Positions 25,276 through 39,900 of a stretch of 64,000 bases of DNA are shown piece by piece. Source of the DNA: Paracentrotus lividus (taxonomy: Eukaryota > Echinodermata > Echinoidea > Camarodonta > Echinidae); NCBI GenBank assembly GCA_940671915.1, contig CALNVZ010003433.1, forward strand, positions 19,162,866 to 19,226,865, in the 5' to 3' direction. The first letter of the stretch is position 1. Each line of letters opens with the position of its first letter. The notes beneath the pieces are model-generated. The model was not told the origin of the DNA. It saw only the letters and a program-made list of their open reading frames with translations, and made no database searches. Both the position numbers and the translations under genes were made by a program.

Positions 25276-27890
25276 GGATATTAGCTTGGAAACTAATTTA
25301 AATGCAAGCATTTAGCTAATTTCTTTTTACCAGCACGCATTTACCTAATCTGGGATAAATATATCGCCACCAAAATAGCACTATAAGTAAAACCAAATCA
25401 TTAGTTTTCCATTTTCATGCAAACACACTACCATAATTAATAAGTAAGCAGTTTCAAACTCCTTAACATGATCTGCATAATCACATAAATTGTTCCCATT
25501 AAAAACACGGCAGGATATTAGAAAATTCAGGCAGAAAGGAATATTAATATTTGTTACATTCATTTTTGAAATTGAAAAAGATCAAGATTACTAAATTGTC
25601 ACCAATGACAGAAAGTATTGAGTTATCATATCACAGATACATGTACATTGCAATAACTTTAAAATTCATGTTAAATAAATTAGCTCTACTGAGAATGTTG
25701 CAAAAATGTACAAAATATACATATAGAATTACAGAACTGTAAGTAAAATAGAGCAATTTTGCGATGTGTCTTCATCGATATATTAAAAGACGTCAAATGC
25801 TTATTTCTGTTACAAATATAGTAGCAGATGTCAATAATATGCCACAAAATGAGCACACAAACTTGGAACGGCCAGCTCCTTAGATATCAAGTAGAGCATG
25901 CTGAAAGTAAAAATCTAAAGCTAAACGTATACCTGTCATGTCTAAACTATGTTTTTATTTTAATATTATTGGCAATTATTTCAGCCATTTACATTCAGTT
26001 AATTTCATAATCTAACATCCCATAATGTTTGAACTCATGGGTTTAGGTTTTAAAAATATCAATTGAAATAATAAAAACCTTAAAAAATTATATCATGTAC
26101 ATTAAAATGTGATAAGATAGCACTTTACATGATATAATACAACAAAATGGCAAATTTGTGCTCCATAATAAAAAAAATTGTAGAAACTAGAAAAAAAAAA
26201 TCCAAGTTTACATGTGCATTTGAAAATTAAAGGATGAACAGAATGTACAGCATACATGTACCTTAATATTCTTTGAATGGAAATTGCTAATATGATCAAC
26301 ACAAAGGTATGCTCTTAAGGTGGAGAAGACAAAGTATACAACAAAATATTGCCCCCTTTTGGTAATATTTTGAAGCTGGAGTGTGATCTCAACAAAACTC
26401 CCTTTAAATACATAATCATATATACATATTACTATAATATAAAACCTGTACATTCCTTTCTCTTCTAACAATATTTACAATAACTACACATCTATATAAC
26501 TCCAATATTTTCATCTATTTGTAAAATCCCATTAAAAAAAAGAAGGGAAGTTTTTAAATCATTCACATGTGTATTAAAATGATATTGATAAACATGGCAA
26601 AGACACTTGTAGATGTAGTAAATTATTTCAAATCTCATTAAGATGATCAGCATTTCTCATCTTTCTCACTAAGTCAAATATAAAATAATGAGTTTTTACA
26701 ATCATACCACACGCACCAAATGCATTGAGGTGCACAGAGACATTGTTTAAAATGACATTTCTTATAAAAAAATCAAGTATAAAAATGAGTTCTTAAAATC
26801 AAAAAGACAAATAATATACAAATGCAGAAGGTGTAAAATTGAAGTCATGTCAAAGGCAACAAGATTCAGTGTTTAACTGTACAAGGTGTGTTTGATATTA
26901 TTGATTCTTATGTTCAGTATTAAGGTATATATAAAAAAAAAACTTCAAACTCTTGCTACATTTTAGTACTGGTATTCATAAATTAGCACCTCCTAATTTG
27001 AGCACTTACCAAGTCAAATCTATTCCACAAAACTTTAATTTATGTAATATAACTTGGGTGTTATTTAGGGAGCTTTAAAAAAAAAAGGTATTTCTACAAA
27101 AATATCATTAGGGAAACTTCAAATATTATTTTACAGTAAAAGAAGATATTATGTTGTAATGTTCTCTTCTTTTCATATTTGAATTACATAAACGTCTCTT
27201 GAAGGTTACATGTATCTACAAAGAAAAAAAAATGAAATTGAGATGAATAATGAATATAACCTGCTTACTGTTCAAAGAAATGTTGTAGAGGCAGAGGTGG
27301 CACTCAATCTTTTGAACATTTTCATTTTGTTTTTGAATTGTAAGGCTTGTTGGCCTCTTCTCATTTGATTTTATGAAACATAATCATAATACTTTCAAAA
27401 TTTCTTAACCATGAGTGAAAAAGTTAAAAGACAACCTGACATAATATTTTTGGTTATCTTCTGGTATATGTTCATAGGGCTTCTCATTTGATTTTATGAA
27501 ACATAATCATAATACTTTCAAAATTTCTTAACCATGAGTGAAAAAGTTAAAAGACAACCTGACATAATATTTTTGGTTATCTTCTGGTATATGTTCATAG
27601 TTTAGATATCCTGATCTGAGCAGTGGTAAAGGCTTCTTGCCCTTAATCAAAAGCACTTGTCATTGTACAAAGACACTATGTGGAGTAATCTGCTGACCAC
27701 CTCCCCTTGTTTTGTTTCGATATCCTCATCGGAGCAGTCCTAAGGTCTTCTTGCTCCGAAACACATTAATTTGCCCTCCACCACCATGTGGAGCTATCTG
27801 CTGGCCATCTCACATTGATTTCTTTAGATCATCCGAAGACAATATGTGGTGCTATTGGTAGTTACGTCATGTTGTTTTGTTGAATGAACC
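25276..27890 (-). other. PTPN13 3' UTR / intergenic sequence
   Basis: AT-rich and non-coding. On the - strand an AATAAA occurs near 25958-25953 and could end the transcript. It holds a 121-bp direct tandem duplication. No other gene is seen. Confidence 0.4.
27357..27600. repeat. 121-bp direct tandem duplication (two units)
   Basis: 27357-27477 and 27480-27600 match base for base, with two extra bases (GG) between the units, giving a period of 123. It lies just after the phosphatase stop codon, in the presumed 3' UTR. It is also doubled in the noisy copies (about 12800-13070 and 38120-38375), so it predates the copying event. Confidence 0.9.
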
Positions 27891-27950
27891 TCACCTTAGC
27901 ACAGTCTTCAGTGCCTCTAAGGCAGCCTTGTAACAGAATATGTACTGATC
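27891..27950 (-). CDS. PTPN13: PTPN13 last exon (QYIFCY and stop)
   Basis: 19 codons, [19 protein letters not shown], then TGA at 27893-27891. It ends a few residues earlier than human PTPN13, which adds a Gln-rich tail. Confidence 0.95.
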   Translation of the reverse strand, partial: DQYIFCYKAALEALKTVLR

Positions 27951-30900
27951 CTGCAAACAAAAACAAAACAAAGAGAAAATGATTCAGGTATTAATAATAA
28001 TAATATTAATAAATTTATAGAGCGCAGAAACTATTCAACAAAAAGTCAATATTCTACTACGCTATTTAGGAGCTTCTGAGCTTCTATGTTTGTAATTAAT
28101 TAAATAACATAGTAAATATGAACTATGAAAAAAATTAATGGATGATGATTATTATAAAAGGGGCAATACAAACCTCTATCTGCAGTCAAAATAATATGTA
28201 TGAATAAATGATTAATAATGAATACAATTAAAACTTACCTTTGTTTGTATCATGCCTTGTCTCTGTTTCCTCAAACCTTTCACAATGTTTAGGATCTTGA
28301 ACTGTAACAAAACAAACAAATATATTATTGGTTTCATATACACAGATACGGAGACATGTACGCTTATCTTGTTCTATAAATCATACAGATGAATTAATCA
28401 GACTTCAAACGTGGTATATTTTCTCGGGGCTCTCACCGTTAACTCTTCTTACTCATCCTACTTCCATGAGGGGGCGCTACCCTAGTTAGTTATAACCTCT
28501 TCAAATTTGTCAACTGTATTTCTTTGAAATATTGTCTACATGTGAGTGGGAAAATAGGCCTTCTCTCACAGTACAGACATTGGTAGCGACTGCAGTGGAA
28601 TCAATATACACTTCCTAAATAAGAACTTGACCCCCCCCCCCCCCCCTCTCCCATCCAAAAGAAAAATATTTGGGTCATTCTCATACCTCCTCATCTCGAT
28701 CGATGAGCCCCAGGATGACATCAATAGTGATGAGGGTACCGGTCCTGCCGATACCAGCACTGCAATGGACAACGATGGGAAGACTGTTGTCATGGATACG
28801 CCTGATATGGCAGGCAAAGCGGAGGAGGGGGAGCGAGGTGGAAGGCACACTGTGGTCAGGCCAGGTGGCAAAGTTCATCTGGGTCACATGGTGTACTTCA
28901 CTTGTCTGTAATATCAAAAAAATTCATTATCAATTTAAGTACTTTAGGCTTGCTCTGGTGTGGCATCTATTTCTATCACATGGTAGAGGTGTTTTTATCA
29001 TTATTATCATCTTAAAGGTACATGTATGATTTAAGTTCATTCAGAATCTTAAAAAAAAAAAAAAATGCTCTTCCAGCCGATGCCATATTCATAATCTCAA
29101 ACATTTGGGTCAGACAGGAATATCACCATAGTCAAAAGCATAACTTGGTGCCCTAAGTTAATCCCGCAGTCTTTGGAGGGTAAAATAATCCTTTCTTTTA
29201 CTTAATGTGAAAAAAATGTATTGACGCTTATGAAATAAAATTTTCAGGGTTTCCTCTTTACAAAATAATACATGCAATAACAGCATGTAGGGCCATACAG
29301 GTCAGATTTTTGCAAGACTCCACAGAGACTTTATCCCTTTAAAGTCTCAAATAGGGGTAAATTCTTACCTCGGTATCTATCATGAGAATTCTTCTGATGC
29401 TAAAATTGTCTAGGATTTGATAGTTCTCCAATCGGACTTCAATTCTATCATAGACCATGAGGGGAGTGTTGGCTGACTCGGGCCAGTAGCGATGGCATTT
29501 CACCTGCAAACAAAATCCATAAAAGACAGAATTAAATACCTGAACATGAAACAGGAACTAAGCTTTGTAAAACAGCATAATTTTCTTACATTACCTCAGT
29601 CAGAAATAATAGTTTTTTAAAGCACTTGTGTTCACTTTCTGTCTAACAAAAGTATTCAATTCATCTTTTTAGCCAAGCATTTCAAATCAATGTACACATT
29701 TTTAGGATGTTACTGTAAAATCATTTTGACTCAATGTGAAAATAAATTTCACTATTCTGAATATGATTTCAATTATTACATTCTATCTTTAGTCTTACCT
29801 TCCCATTCTCGACATCCATTGTTACCATAGCGATGACATCCGCCCTCTGTTCCCAGACCATCAACCAGAAGTCTTGAGTGGTATTGGGCAGAGGTCCCTG
29901 GCAGGCGATGTATTCATAGGTATCCTTGCCGACCTGGGTCTTGATATGACTTGCATTGATGTAGTCAGATGGCCCACTATCCTCTAGGATCACTCTTGTT
30001 TTATCATCTAAATAGTAGGAATGAGAGGATTCAATTTGGCTCAGCAAATCACTTTGGAGTGGCTGGTCCAGAATTGGGTGAAGCATGAAGGGGAATATTC
30101 ATGTGTCACCTTTGAACTAATTTCCCTAAAATCTTCTTCCTAGTGTAGTCATATGAAGTTTGAAGTTAGTATCTGTACGTAAGTGGTTCTTGCATCATTG
30201 CAAAAATATGGCCAATAACTGTTATGTCATAATTTTTTTTTTCTGGAGTAAAGAAAACCATTTTTAAATTATGTGAAATGTCAGTACCTCTCAATATGGT
30301 TTACATCAATAGTCACATTCATGTAGAAGGACAATAAAGAATACACTAACAGTGACATTTTTTACTCACATGGCAAGACATTCCTGAAGCGATTCTTATC
30401 CTTGTTCTGAGCTTTCTTGGCTTCCTCACAGTTATCCACTGCCTTCACCTGACGTAAAGTCTAAACAGGTTTAAAAAGACAGAACAAATGAACCAAGATA
30501 AATTTCCTAAACATAAGAATGACTGGTTAATTATTAAAGAACATTTTCTTTCTCTGAATATACAATAACAGCCTTGCACTATGCACCAAAAATCAAAGGC
30601 AGAGATAATAAATTTTGTATCAATCAATTTAAATTTTTGAAGTTTTGTTAAAAGAAGCTGTTATTTTTTTCAAGTCACAAGCCAGCACACAATGGTGATT
30701 ACATGTATGTTAAATTTGAGGTTTGTAAATTAAATATCATGAACACTTACAATGTAGATTAAAATACTTAAGCCAGCAGAAACCATTAATTTTTCAATTG
30801 AGCTTCATAAATTTATGCATGCGCAATTTTTCAAGACTAAATTAATTTCATGGGTTTTTATATATGGACAGTAATAACACCAATTCTGACCTTGAATTCT

Positions 30901-33900
30901 TCAGCTGGATCTTGCTTATCGATCTGCTTCTGGATCTTAGCAATGCTGCTCCTCAAGCCTCTACCTGAATAGCGCCCTCCTTCGGCAGGTCTGACGATGG
31001 CCATGCTAGCCAACTGGGCATCGGTAATATCTTCAAGAATCTTGGTACTGGGCGTAGCACGCATCGCACCGTTCGCTGCTTCGCTGATGTCATTGTCATC
31101 GTCGAGTGGAAGACTATTCTCGCTCCCCCAGGAAAGGGATTCCTCATCGCTCTCTTGTTTGCTATTGCGGTTCTGAAAAGAAAGAACATGGAAAAAAGGA
31201 AATAGTTAAATTCCCAAAGCTTTTCCAGACATTATTTCAAATGTGTTAACTATAAAAAATACACTAAATCATGTACATGTACACGTTGTTGGCCTCATGC
31301 CAAAAGGGCCTTAATATGTACAATATGAATGGAATTTTAAAATGTTAAGGCCCTTTTGGCATAAGGCCGACTTTATATACAGATACTCTCAAGACAGAGG
31401 ACCATTGAGAAATAAATTGTGCTAAAATAAGTCATCCAGGAAGTTTGAAAGTACAACGTAGACTTGCATTTGAAAATGTGATAGTCTGAAGAAAGCAAGG
31501 TGCTTATAATTAGGATAAATAATTTAAAAAAAAAAAAAAAAAAAAAAAGGTCACCAAAGCTTTACAATGGTTGCAAATACATAATCATAAGAATATGGTC
31601 TTCTCAGGTTTTGATATGAATATCAGACCAAGCTTGTTCTACTCGTGGTTCAAATAGACATATAGTGTGAACCAAATGGACGAGGAAAGGAAAAAGCATA
31701 TTTCAGGGATGCCAGTACGTTTTACCAACTGTGCCTGAAAATTAGCCGAAACATATTTAGAGCTTGATACATACATGTACACGGCTTGCGAAATAATTAT
31801 TAGCACAAAACACATCAGAGTTTCATATGATTTGATCTAATAATTATTTCAACAGTACGTGCTGCATAATATAAAACATGAAACAGGAAAGTGTCAGTGT
31901 CTGGCAATTAAGTACATGTAATACAAACTCATACCCCTCTGATCAGAGAGAATGACCTAAAAATTATGGAGGTATGTGGAACAAAAATAGACCAAGACTA
32001 GCAGTAATAATGGAAGGTACAGAATGGACCTAGACAAACCTGTAAGGCACGTCCTAATCTCTGAGCAGCGAGAAGACTGGAAGACTTTCTCCCTGGACTC
32101 TCCGTCCTCTCGGAGATGTCAAGGTCATCGGGAAGGTCAGCTGTAGAATCGATATCACTGTCTGTGTCTTGCTCTACAATGGTAGTGATGTACATACAAG
32201 CATGCATACATAATTGTGAATATGATATAATATACTGTACATGAATATAACATTACAATATTGTCTATTGGGGCCAAATGGGCATAACTCCATAATCTAT
32301 ACACTAACTCTGTTCTAGCTCTTAATAGATGACATGCAGAGTGAATATGCAGAAGTAAGCAAATTCAAAATCTGAACTATTTTTGTTTATCTCTTTCTAT
32401 TTAAGAAGCAATAGAGTGAAAGGCAAGCGGCAACCTTTCNNNNNNNNNNNNNNNNNNNNNNNNNAGAAACTCATTTTCAAAATGATTTAGTACTTTCTGT
32501 ACACACATGTATTGTGGTCAACAGATTTCGTTTCTTTTTTTTTTTTTTTTTTTACTTTCAAGTCTTCAAATACAATCCGCGTGCATTTCTCTTTTGCGAC
32601 TCGACATCAAGTGACGGCCAAAGGTCCTTAGAAGGTTGCCGCTTGCCTTCACTCTTATGCGTTCTTTAAATAGAAGAGATAAACAAAATATGTATCCAGA
32701 ATTTTGAATTTGCCTTACTTCTGCTATTCACTCTGCATGTCATCTATTAAGCGCTTAGAACAGAGTTAGTGTAGTAGGATGTATGGAGTTACTGCCCATT
32801 GGCCCCAATAGACAATATTGTAATTGTTATAGTTCTGTACAGTATATTATAACGTCATATTCACAATTATGTATGCCATTGCTTGGTTATGTACATTCAT
32901 ACCTTGTAGAGCAAGACACAGACAGTGAATATCGATTCTACAGCTGACCTTCCCGATGATTAGACCATCTCCGAGCAGCGACGGAGAGTCCACGGGAGAA
33001 AGTCTTCCAAGTTTATACGACATGGTCAGAGATTAGGACGTGCCTTACAGGTTTGTCTAGGTCCATTGCTGTACTTCCTTATTACTGGCTAGTACTTGGT
33101 TATTTTTGTTTCCACATCACCTCCATAATTTTTAGGTCATTCTCATCTGGATGCAGAGTATGAGTTTGTATTACATGTACTGTATTGCCAGACACTGACA
33201 CTTTCCTGGTTTCATGTTTTAAATATTATGGCAGCACGTACAGTGTATAAATATTATATAGATCAGATCATATGAACACTCTTGATTGTGTTTTGTGCTA
33301 ATAATTATTTGCAAGCCGTGTACATGTATGTATCAGGCTCTGAAGATATGTTTCGGCTAATTTTCAGGCACAAGTTGGTAAACGTACTGGCATCCCCCTG
33401 AATATGCTTTTTTTCCTTTCCTGCGTTCATTTGGTTACACTATATGTCTATTTGAGACCACGGGTAGAACAAGCTTGGTTCTGATAATTGCCAATATCAA
33501 ACCTGAGAAGTACCAATATTCCTTATTGATTAGTGGTATTGTGCAACCATTTCGTAAGCTTTGGGTGACCTTCTTAATTTTTTTTTTTTTTTTTTTTGTT
33601 TTTTAAATTATTTATCCTAATTAGTATGAGCACTCTGGCTTTCTTTCAGACTATACATTTTGTAATGCAAGTCTACGTTTGTAACTTTCAAACTTCCCTG
33701 GATGACTTATTTCTAGACCACATATTTATTTCTCAATGGTCCTCTGTCTTGAGAGTATCTGTATATGCAATAGTCGGCGGCCTATATGCCAAAGGGCCTA
33801 ACATTTTAAATCCAGTTTCCATATTGTTGTACATATTAGTGCTGCTTTTGGCATGAAGGCAACGTACGTGTACATGTACATGATTTTAGTGTTATTTTTT

Positions 33901-36900
33901 ATAGTTAACGACTATTTGAAATAATGTCTTGGAAAAGTCTGTTGGGAATTTAACTGATTTCCTTGTCGTTTGCCAATGTTCGTTTGGTTAGAACGCAATA
34001 CAAAACAAGGAGAGGCGATGAGGTGAATCCCGTTTCCTGGGAGGACGAGAAAAGTGTCTTCCACGCGTGAGTCTGAGTGTACAATGACTATTCAGGCGAA
34101 GCAGCGAGATCGTGGTGGCGTATGTGGTGGGTGTGGCTTAGTCGGGTCTGCGGTGGTGTGATCTTTGATGAGGATGATTATGAGCGTCTGTGTCCGTATG
34201 TGTCGTCGAGTGGTATGTGTGTTGTGCGTAGTGCTCTGATGTGGCGGGTGGGGGATGTGCGGGTCTGTATGGGGAGTCTGTTTTGGTGTGTGCTCTGGTG
34301 GCGGGGGCGCTCGTATGGGTTGACTAGGTCTGAGCGTGTGTGTCTCGGTTGAGGGAGTGGTTGTTTGTGAGGGGAGAGGCGTGCTTAGAGGGCGAGTTGT
34401 TGGCCGAGGACCGCATCGAGTAAGGTGGCGAAGGAGGTGTTCGCGTCGTAGGGCGGGGTGATAGGGGGTGGTAGGTGGGTTGCAGAGGTCGAAATTGGTT
34501 GTTGTACTGTCCATGAGATGAAAACCCTATGAAATTTAAATTGTTAGTCTGGTGCAAGTTATGAGGCATGCAGTAGAATTTATGAAAGGCTCAATGTTGA
34601 AAAAGTGTAATGGTGTTTGTGGCTGGCTTGAAGGTTATTCTATATCTTACAAGTTGGTAAGTGTGTCATCGATTTTATTCCGTCGACCTCAGAGTTGTTT
34701 AGCATCCACTCATTAAATCTCACCATCTGTGTGCTGTTGGTGATTGAAGGCGAGAGACATATGCACGTCCGTTCCTTTTACGAACTCTCAATGGAGTGTT
34801 GAAATTGATGTGATAAGAAATTGTTAGTTATCTGTGCTTTTGATTTTTGGTGGGCATAGTGCATAGGCTGTTATTTGTCTATGTCAGTAGAAAGGGGAAT
34901 TTTGTTCTTTCAATAATTGAACGCCAGGTCATTTCTTTATGTGTTTAGAGATAATTTTCTTGGTTGCTATGTTTGTTCTGTCTTTGTTTAGAACCTGTTT
35001 AGACTTACGTCAGGTGGTAGGTTGTGGGTGTCAGGTGTGTAGTGATCGTTTTGTGAGTGTTATATAGTGGTCTCAGATGAGTAAGTCGTCTTCTGGAATC
35101 ATTGTGGGATAGATGAGAGGTTCCGCTGATGTTGCAGGGGCGTGTCGGTTGGCGAGTGTGTGAGGTAGAAAATGTCCTTGTGTTGAGTGTGATGTTCTTG
35201 TGTATTGTAGCTTGACTACATGATGTGCTATTGATGTATGAACCATAGTTGAGAGGTTTACTGACATTCACATAATTGTAAAAATGGTGTTAGTTTTCTC
35301 AGGTAAAAAAAGAGGTTATGACATGAGTACAGGTGTTAGTTTGGGCCATGATTTTTGGCAATTGATGCAATGGAGACGCATGTTACGTCGAGGATTACTG
35401 GTACTGTTCAGAACTGGTATGCGATATGTCTACTAGCTAAGGAAGAAGGTTTTAGGAATATTTGTTCAGAGGTGGACCATGTGAAGTGAATTCCGTCCTT
35501 CATGCGTTCACCTCCAGAGTGTCTGGACCAGCGACTCCTAGTGATTGTGCGTACGAGCAAAATGGAATGCCTCTTCAGTCCTACTGATTTTTGGATGATA
35601 GGTTGAAGACAAGATAGGTGATCCGTAGAGGATATGGTTGGAGATGTCTCATCTGGTATCTACAGTTCAAGTGGCAGAGTCATAATCAGTAGTACCGCTA
35701 GGTCGGGCTAGGATTAGCCGGTATGATACAGGTGTCCGTCTGCGCTAGGGTACTCTGCCTAATACCTGAGCTCAGAGACTTCTGGTTGAGGTCTGGAACG
35801 AGGCGCGTCGGATGTCAATTCGCTATGTGCCCACGAGTGGAGTCGCGCAATGGGAAGGTAAGTTACTAGCTAGAATGGTAGTTGGAAATCTATATTCAGC
35901 AAAGTGGATGTAGAGTTTATTATATGTCACGCTAGAGGCGCGTCAACACATGGATGTCGTGTTACAGTATAGCGCTCTTTGGTGCAGTTGTGTCTACTGT
36001 CGATTTGACTGCGTGGCTATAAAAAGAGTGAATTGAATACTTCTTGTTAGACAGAAAGTGAAGGACACACGGTTGCTGGTTTAAAAAAGCATTGATGTGT
36101 GCTGACTGAGGTAACTGTAAGAAGATTATGCTGTTCTGTACAAGAGCTTAGTTCCTGTGTGTCAATGTTCAGGGTATGTTATATCTCTGTCTTTTATGGA
36201 TTTTGTTTGCCAGGTGAAATGCCATCGCTATCTGGCCCGAGTCAGCCAAACACTCCCTCATGGTCTATTGATAGAATTGAAGTCCGATTGGAGAACTATC
36301 AAAATCCTAGACATTTTAGCATCAGGAAGAATTCGTCAGGATGAGATACAGAGGGTAAGAATTTACCCGCTATTTGAGACTTTTAAAGGGATAGAAGTTC
36401 TGTGGAGTCTTGGGCGAAAATCTGACCTGTATGGCCGTACATGCTGTTATTGCATGTATTATTTTGAAAGAGGAAACCCTGAAAATTTTATTTCATAAGC
36501 GTCAATACATTTTTTTCACAATTAAGTAAAAGAGAGGATTATTTATCCCTCCCAAAGACTGCGGGAGATTAACTTAGGGCACCAAGTTATGCTTTTGACT
36601 ATGGTGATATTCCTGGTCTGACCCAAATGTTTGAGATTATGAATATGGCATCGGCTGGAAGAGAGCATTTTTTTTTTTTTTTTAAGATTCTGAATGAACT
36701 TAAATCAATACATGTGTCCTTTAAGATGTGATAATAATGATAAACACCTCTACCATGTGATAGAAATAGATGCACCTCAGAGAGAGCCTAAAGTACTTAA
36801 ATTGATAATGAATTGTTTTTTGTTGTTAAGTACAGATGCGAAGATGAATGCCATGACGCCATGAGACTCCAGCGTGCCTGACCACAGTGTCCATCCGCTC

Positions 36901-39900
36901 GGCTCCCTCCTCTTCCGCTTTGCCTGCCCATCAGGCGTATCCATGACAACAGTCTCCCATCGTTGTCCATTGCAGTGCTGGTATCGGCGGACCCGGTACC
37001 CTCATCACTATTGATGTCATCCTGGGGCTCATCGATCGAGATGAGGAGGTATGAGAATGACCCAATATTTTTCTTTTTGGATGGGAGAGGGGGGGGGGGG
37101 GGTCAAGTTCTTATTTAGGAAGTGTATATTGATTCCACTGCGTCGCTACCAATGTCTGTACTGTGAGAGAAGGCCTATTTTCCCACTCACATGTAGACAA
37201 TATTTCAAAGAAATACAGTTGACAAATTTGAAAGGTTATAACTAACTAGGGTAGCGCCCCTCATGGAAGTAGGATGAGTAAGAAGAGTTAACGGTGAGAG
37301 CCCCGAGAAAATATACCACGTTTGAAGTCTGATTAATTCATCTGTATGATTTATAGAACAAGATAAGCGTACATGTCTCCGTATCTGTGTATATGAAACC
37401 AATAATATATTTGTTTGTTTTGTTACAGTTCAAGATCCTAAACATTGTGAAGGTTTGAGGAAACAGAGACAAGGCATGATACAAACAAAGGTAAGTTTTA
37501 AATTGTATTCATTATTAATCATTTATTCATACATATTATTTTGACTGCAGATAGAGGTTTGTATTGCCCCTTTTATAATAATCATCATCCATTAATTTTT
37601 TTTCATAGTTCATATTTACTATGTTATTTAATTAATTACAAACATAGAAGCTCAGAAGCTCCTAAATAGCGTAGTAGAATATTGACTTTTTGTTGAATAG
37701 TTTCTGCGCTCTATAAATTTATTAATATTATTATTATTAATACCTGAATCATTTTCTCTTGTTTTGTTTTTTGTTTGCAGGATCAGTACATATTCTGTTT
37801 ACAAGGCTGCCTTAAGGCACTGAAGACTGTGCTAAGGTGAGGTTCATTCAACACAAAACAACATGACGTAACTACCAATAGCACCACATATTGTCTTCGG
37901 ATGATCTAAAGAAATCAATGTGAGATGGCCAGCAGATAGCTCCACATGGTGGTGGAGGGCAAATTAATGTGTTTCGGAGCAAGAAGACCTTGGACTGCTC
38001 CGATGAGGATATCGAAACAAACAAGGGAGGTGGTCAGCAGATTACTCCACATAGTGTCTTTGTACAATGACAAAGTGCTTTGTGATTAAGGCAAGAAGCC
38101 TTTACCACTGCTCAGATCAGGATATCTAACTATGAACCATATCCAGAAGATAACCAAAAATATTATGTCAGGTTGTCTTTTAACTTTTTCACTCATGGTT
38201 AAGAAATTTTGAAAAGTATTATGATTATGTTTCATAAATCAAATGAGAAGCCCTATGAACATATACCAGAAGATAACCAAAAATATTATGTCAGGTTGTC
38301 TTTTAACTTTTTATCACTCATGGTTAAGAAATTTTGAAAGTATTATGATTATGTTTCATAAATCAAATGAGAAGAGGCAACAAGGCCTTACAATTCAAAA
38401 ACAAAATGAAAATGTTCAAAAGATTGAGTGCCACCTCTGCCTCTACAACATTTCTTTGAACAGTAGCAGGTTATATTCATTATTCATCTCAATTTCATTT
38501 TTTTTCTTTGTAGATACATGTAACCTTCAAGAGAGACGTTTATGTTAATTCAAAATATGAAAAGAAGAGAACATTACAACATAATATCTTCTTTTACTGT
38601 AAAATAATATTTGAAGTTTCCCTAATGATATTTTTGTGAAATACCTTTTTTTTTTAAAGCTCCCTAAATAACACCCAAGGTTATATTACATAAATTAAAG
38701 TTTTGTGGAATAGATTTGACTTGGTAAGTGCTCAAATTAGGAGGTGCTAATATGAATACCAGTACTTAAATGTAGCAAGAGTTTGAAGTTTTTTTTTTAT
38801 ATATACCTTAATACTAGAACATAAGAATCAAATAATATCAAACACACCTTGTTACAGTTAAACACTGAATCTTGTTGCCTTTGACATGACTTCAATTTTA
38901 CACCTTCTGCATTTGTATATTATTTGTCTTTTGATTTTAAGAACTCATTTTTATACTGTGATTTTTTTATAAGAAATGTCATTTTAAACAATGTCTTCTG
39001 TGCACCTCAAATGCATTTGGTGCGTGTGTATGAGTTGTAAAAACTCATTATTTTATATTTGACTTAGTGAGAAAGATGAGAAATGCTGATCATCTTAATG
39101 AGCATTTGAAATAATTTTACTACATCTACAAGTGTCTTTGCCATGTTTATCAATATACATTTTAATACACATGTGAATGATTTAAAAACTTCCCTTCTTT
39201 TTTTATGGGATTAAGATTACAAATAGATGAAATATTGGAGTTATATAGATGTGTAGTTATTGTAATATTGTTAGAAGAGAAAGGAATGTACAGGTTTTAT
39301 ATTATAGTATATGTATATATGATTAATGTATTTAAAGGGAGTTTTGTTGAGATTCACACTCCAGCTTCAAATACACAAAAGGGGGCAATATTTTGTTGTA
39401 TACTTTGTCTTCTCCACCTTAGAGCATACCTTTGTGTTGATCTATTAGCAATTTCCATTCAAAGAATATTAAGGTACATGTATGCTGTACATTTCTGTTC
39501 ATCCTTTAATTTTCAAATGCACATGTAAACTTGGATTTTTTTTTTCTAGTTTCTACATTTTTTTTATTATGGAGCACAAATTTGCCATTTTGTTGTATTA
39601 TATCATGTAAAGTGCTATCTTATCAACATTTTAATGTACATGATATAATTTTTTTAAGGTTTTTTTATTTCAATTGATATTTTTAAAAACCTAAACCCAT
39701 GAGTTCAAACATTATGGGATGTTAGATTATGAAATTAACTGAATGTAAATGGCTGAAATAATTGCCAATAATATTAAAATAAAAACATAGTTTAGACATG
39801 ACAGGTATAACGTTTAGCTTTAGATTTTTACTTTCAGCATGCTCTACTTGATATCTAAGGAGCTGGCCGTTCCAAGTTTGTGTGCTCATTTTGTGGCATA

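Noticed and set aside
34092..34514. 140-aa Pro/Thr/His-rich ORF on the - strand
   Set aside because: It lies in the corrupted part of the inverted copy, where the clean copy has a phosphatase exon; composition and length come from read errors.
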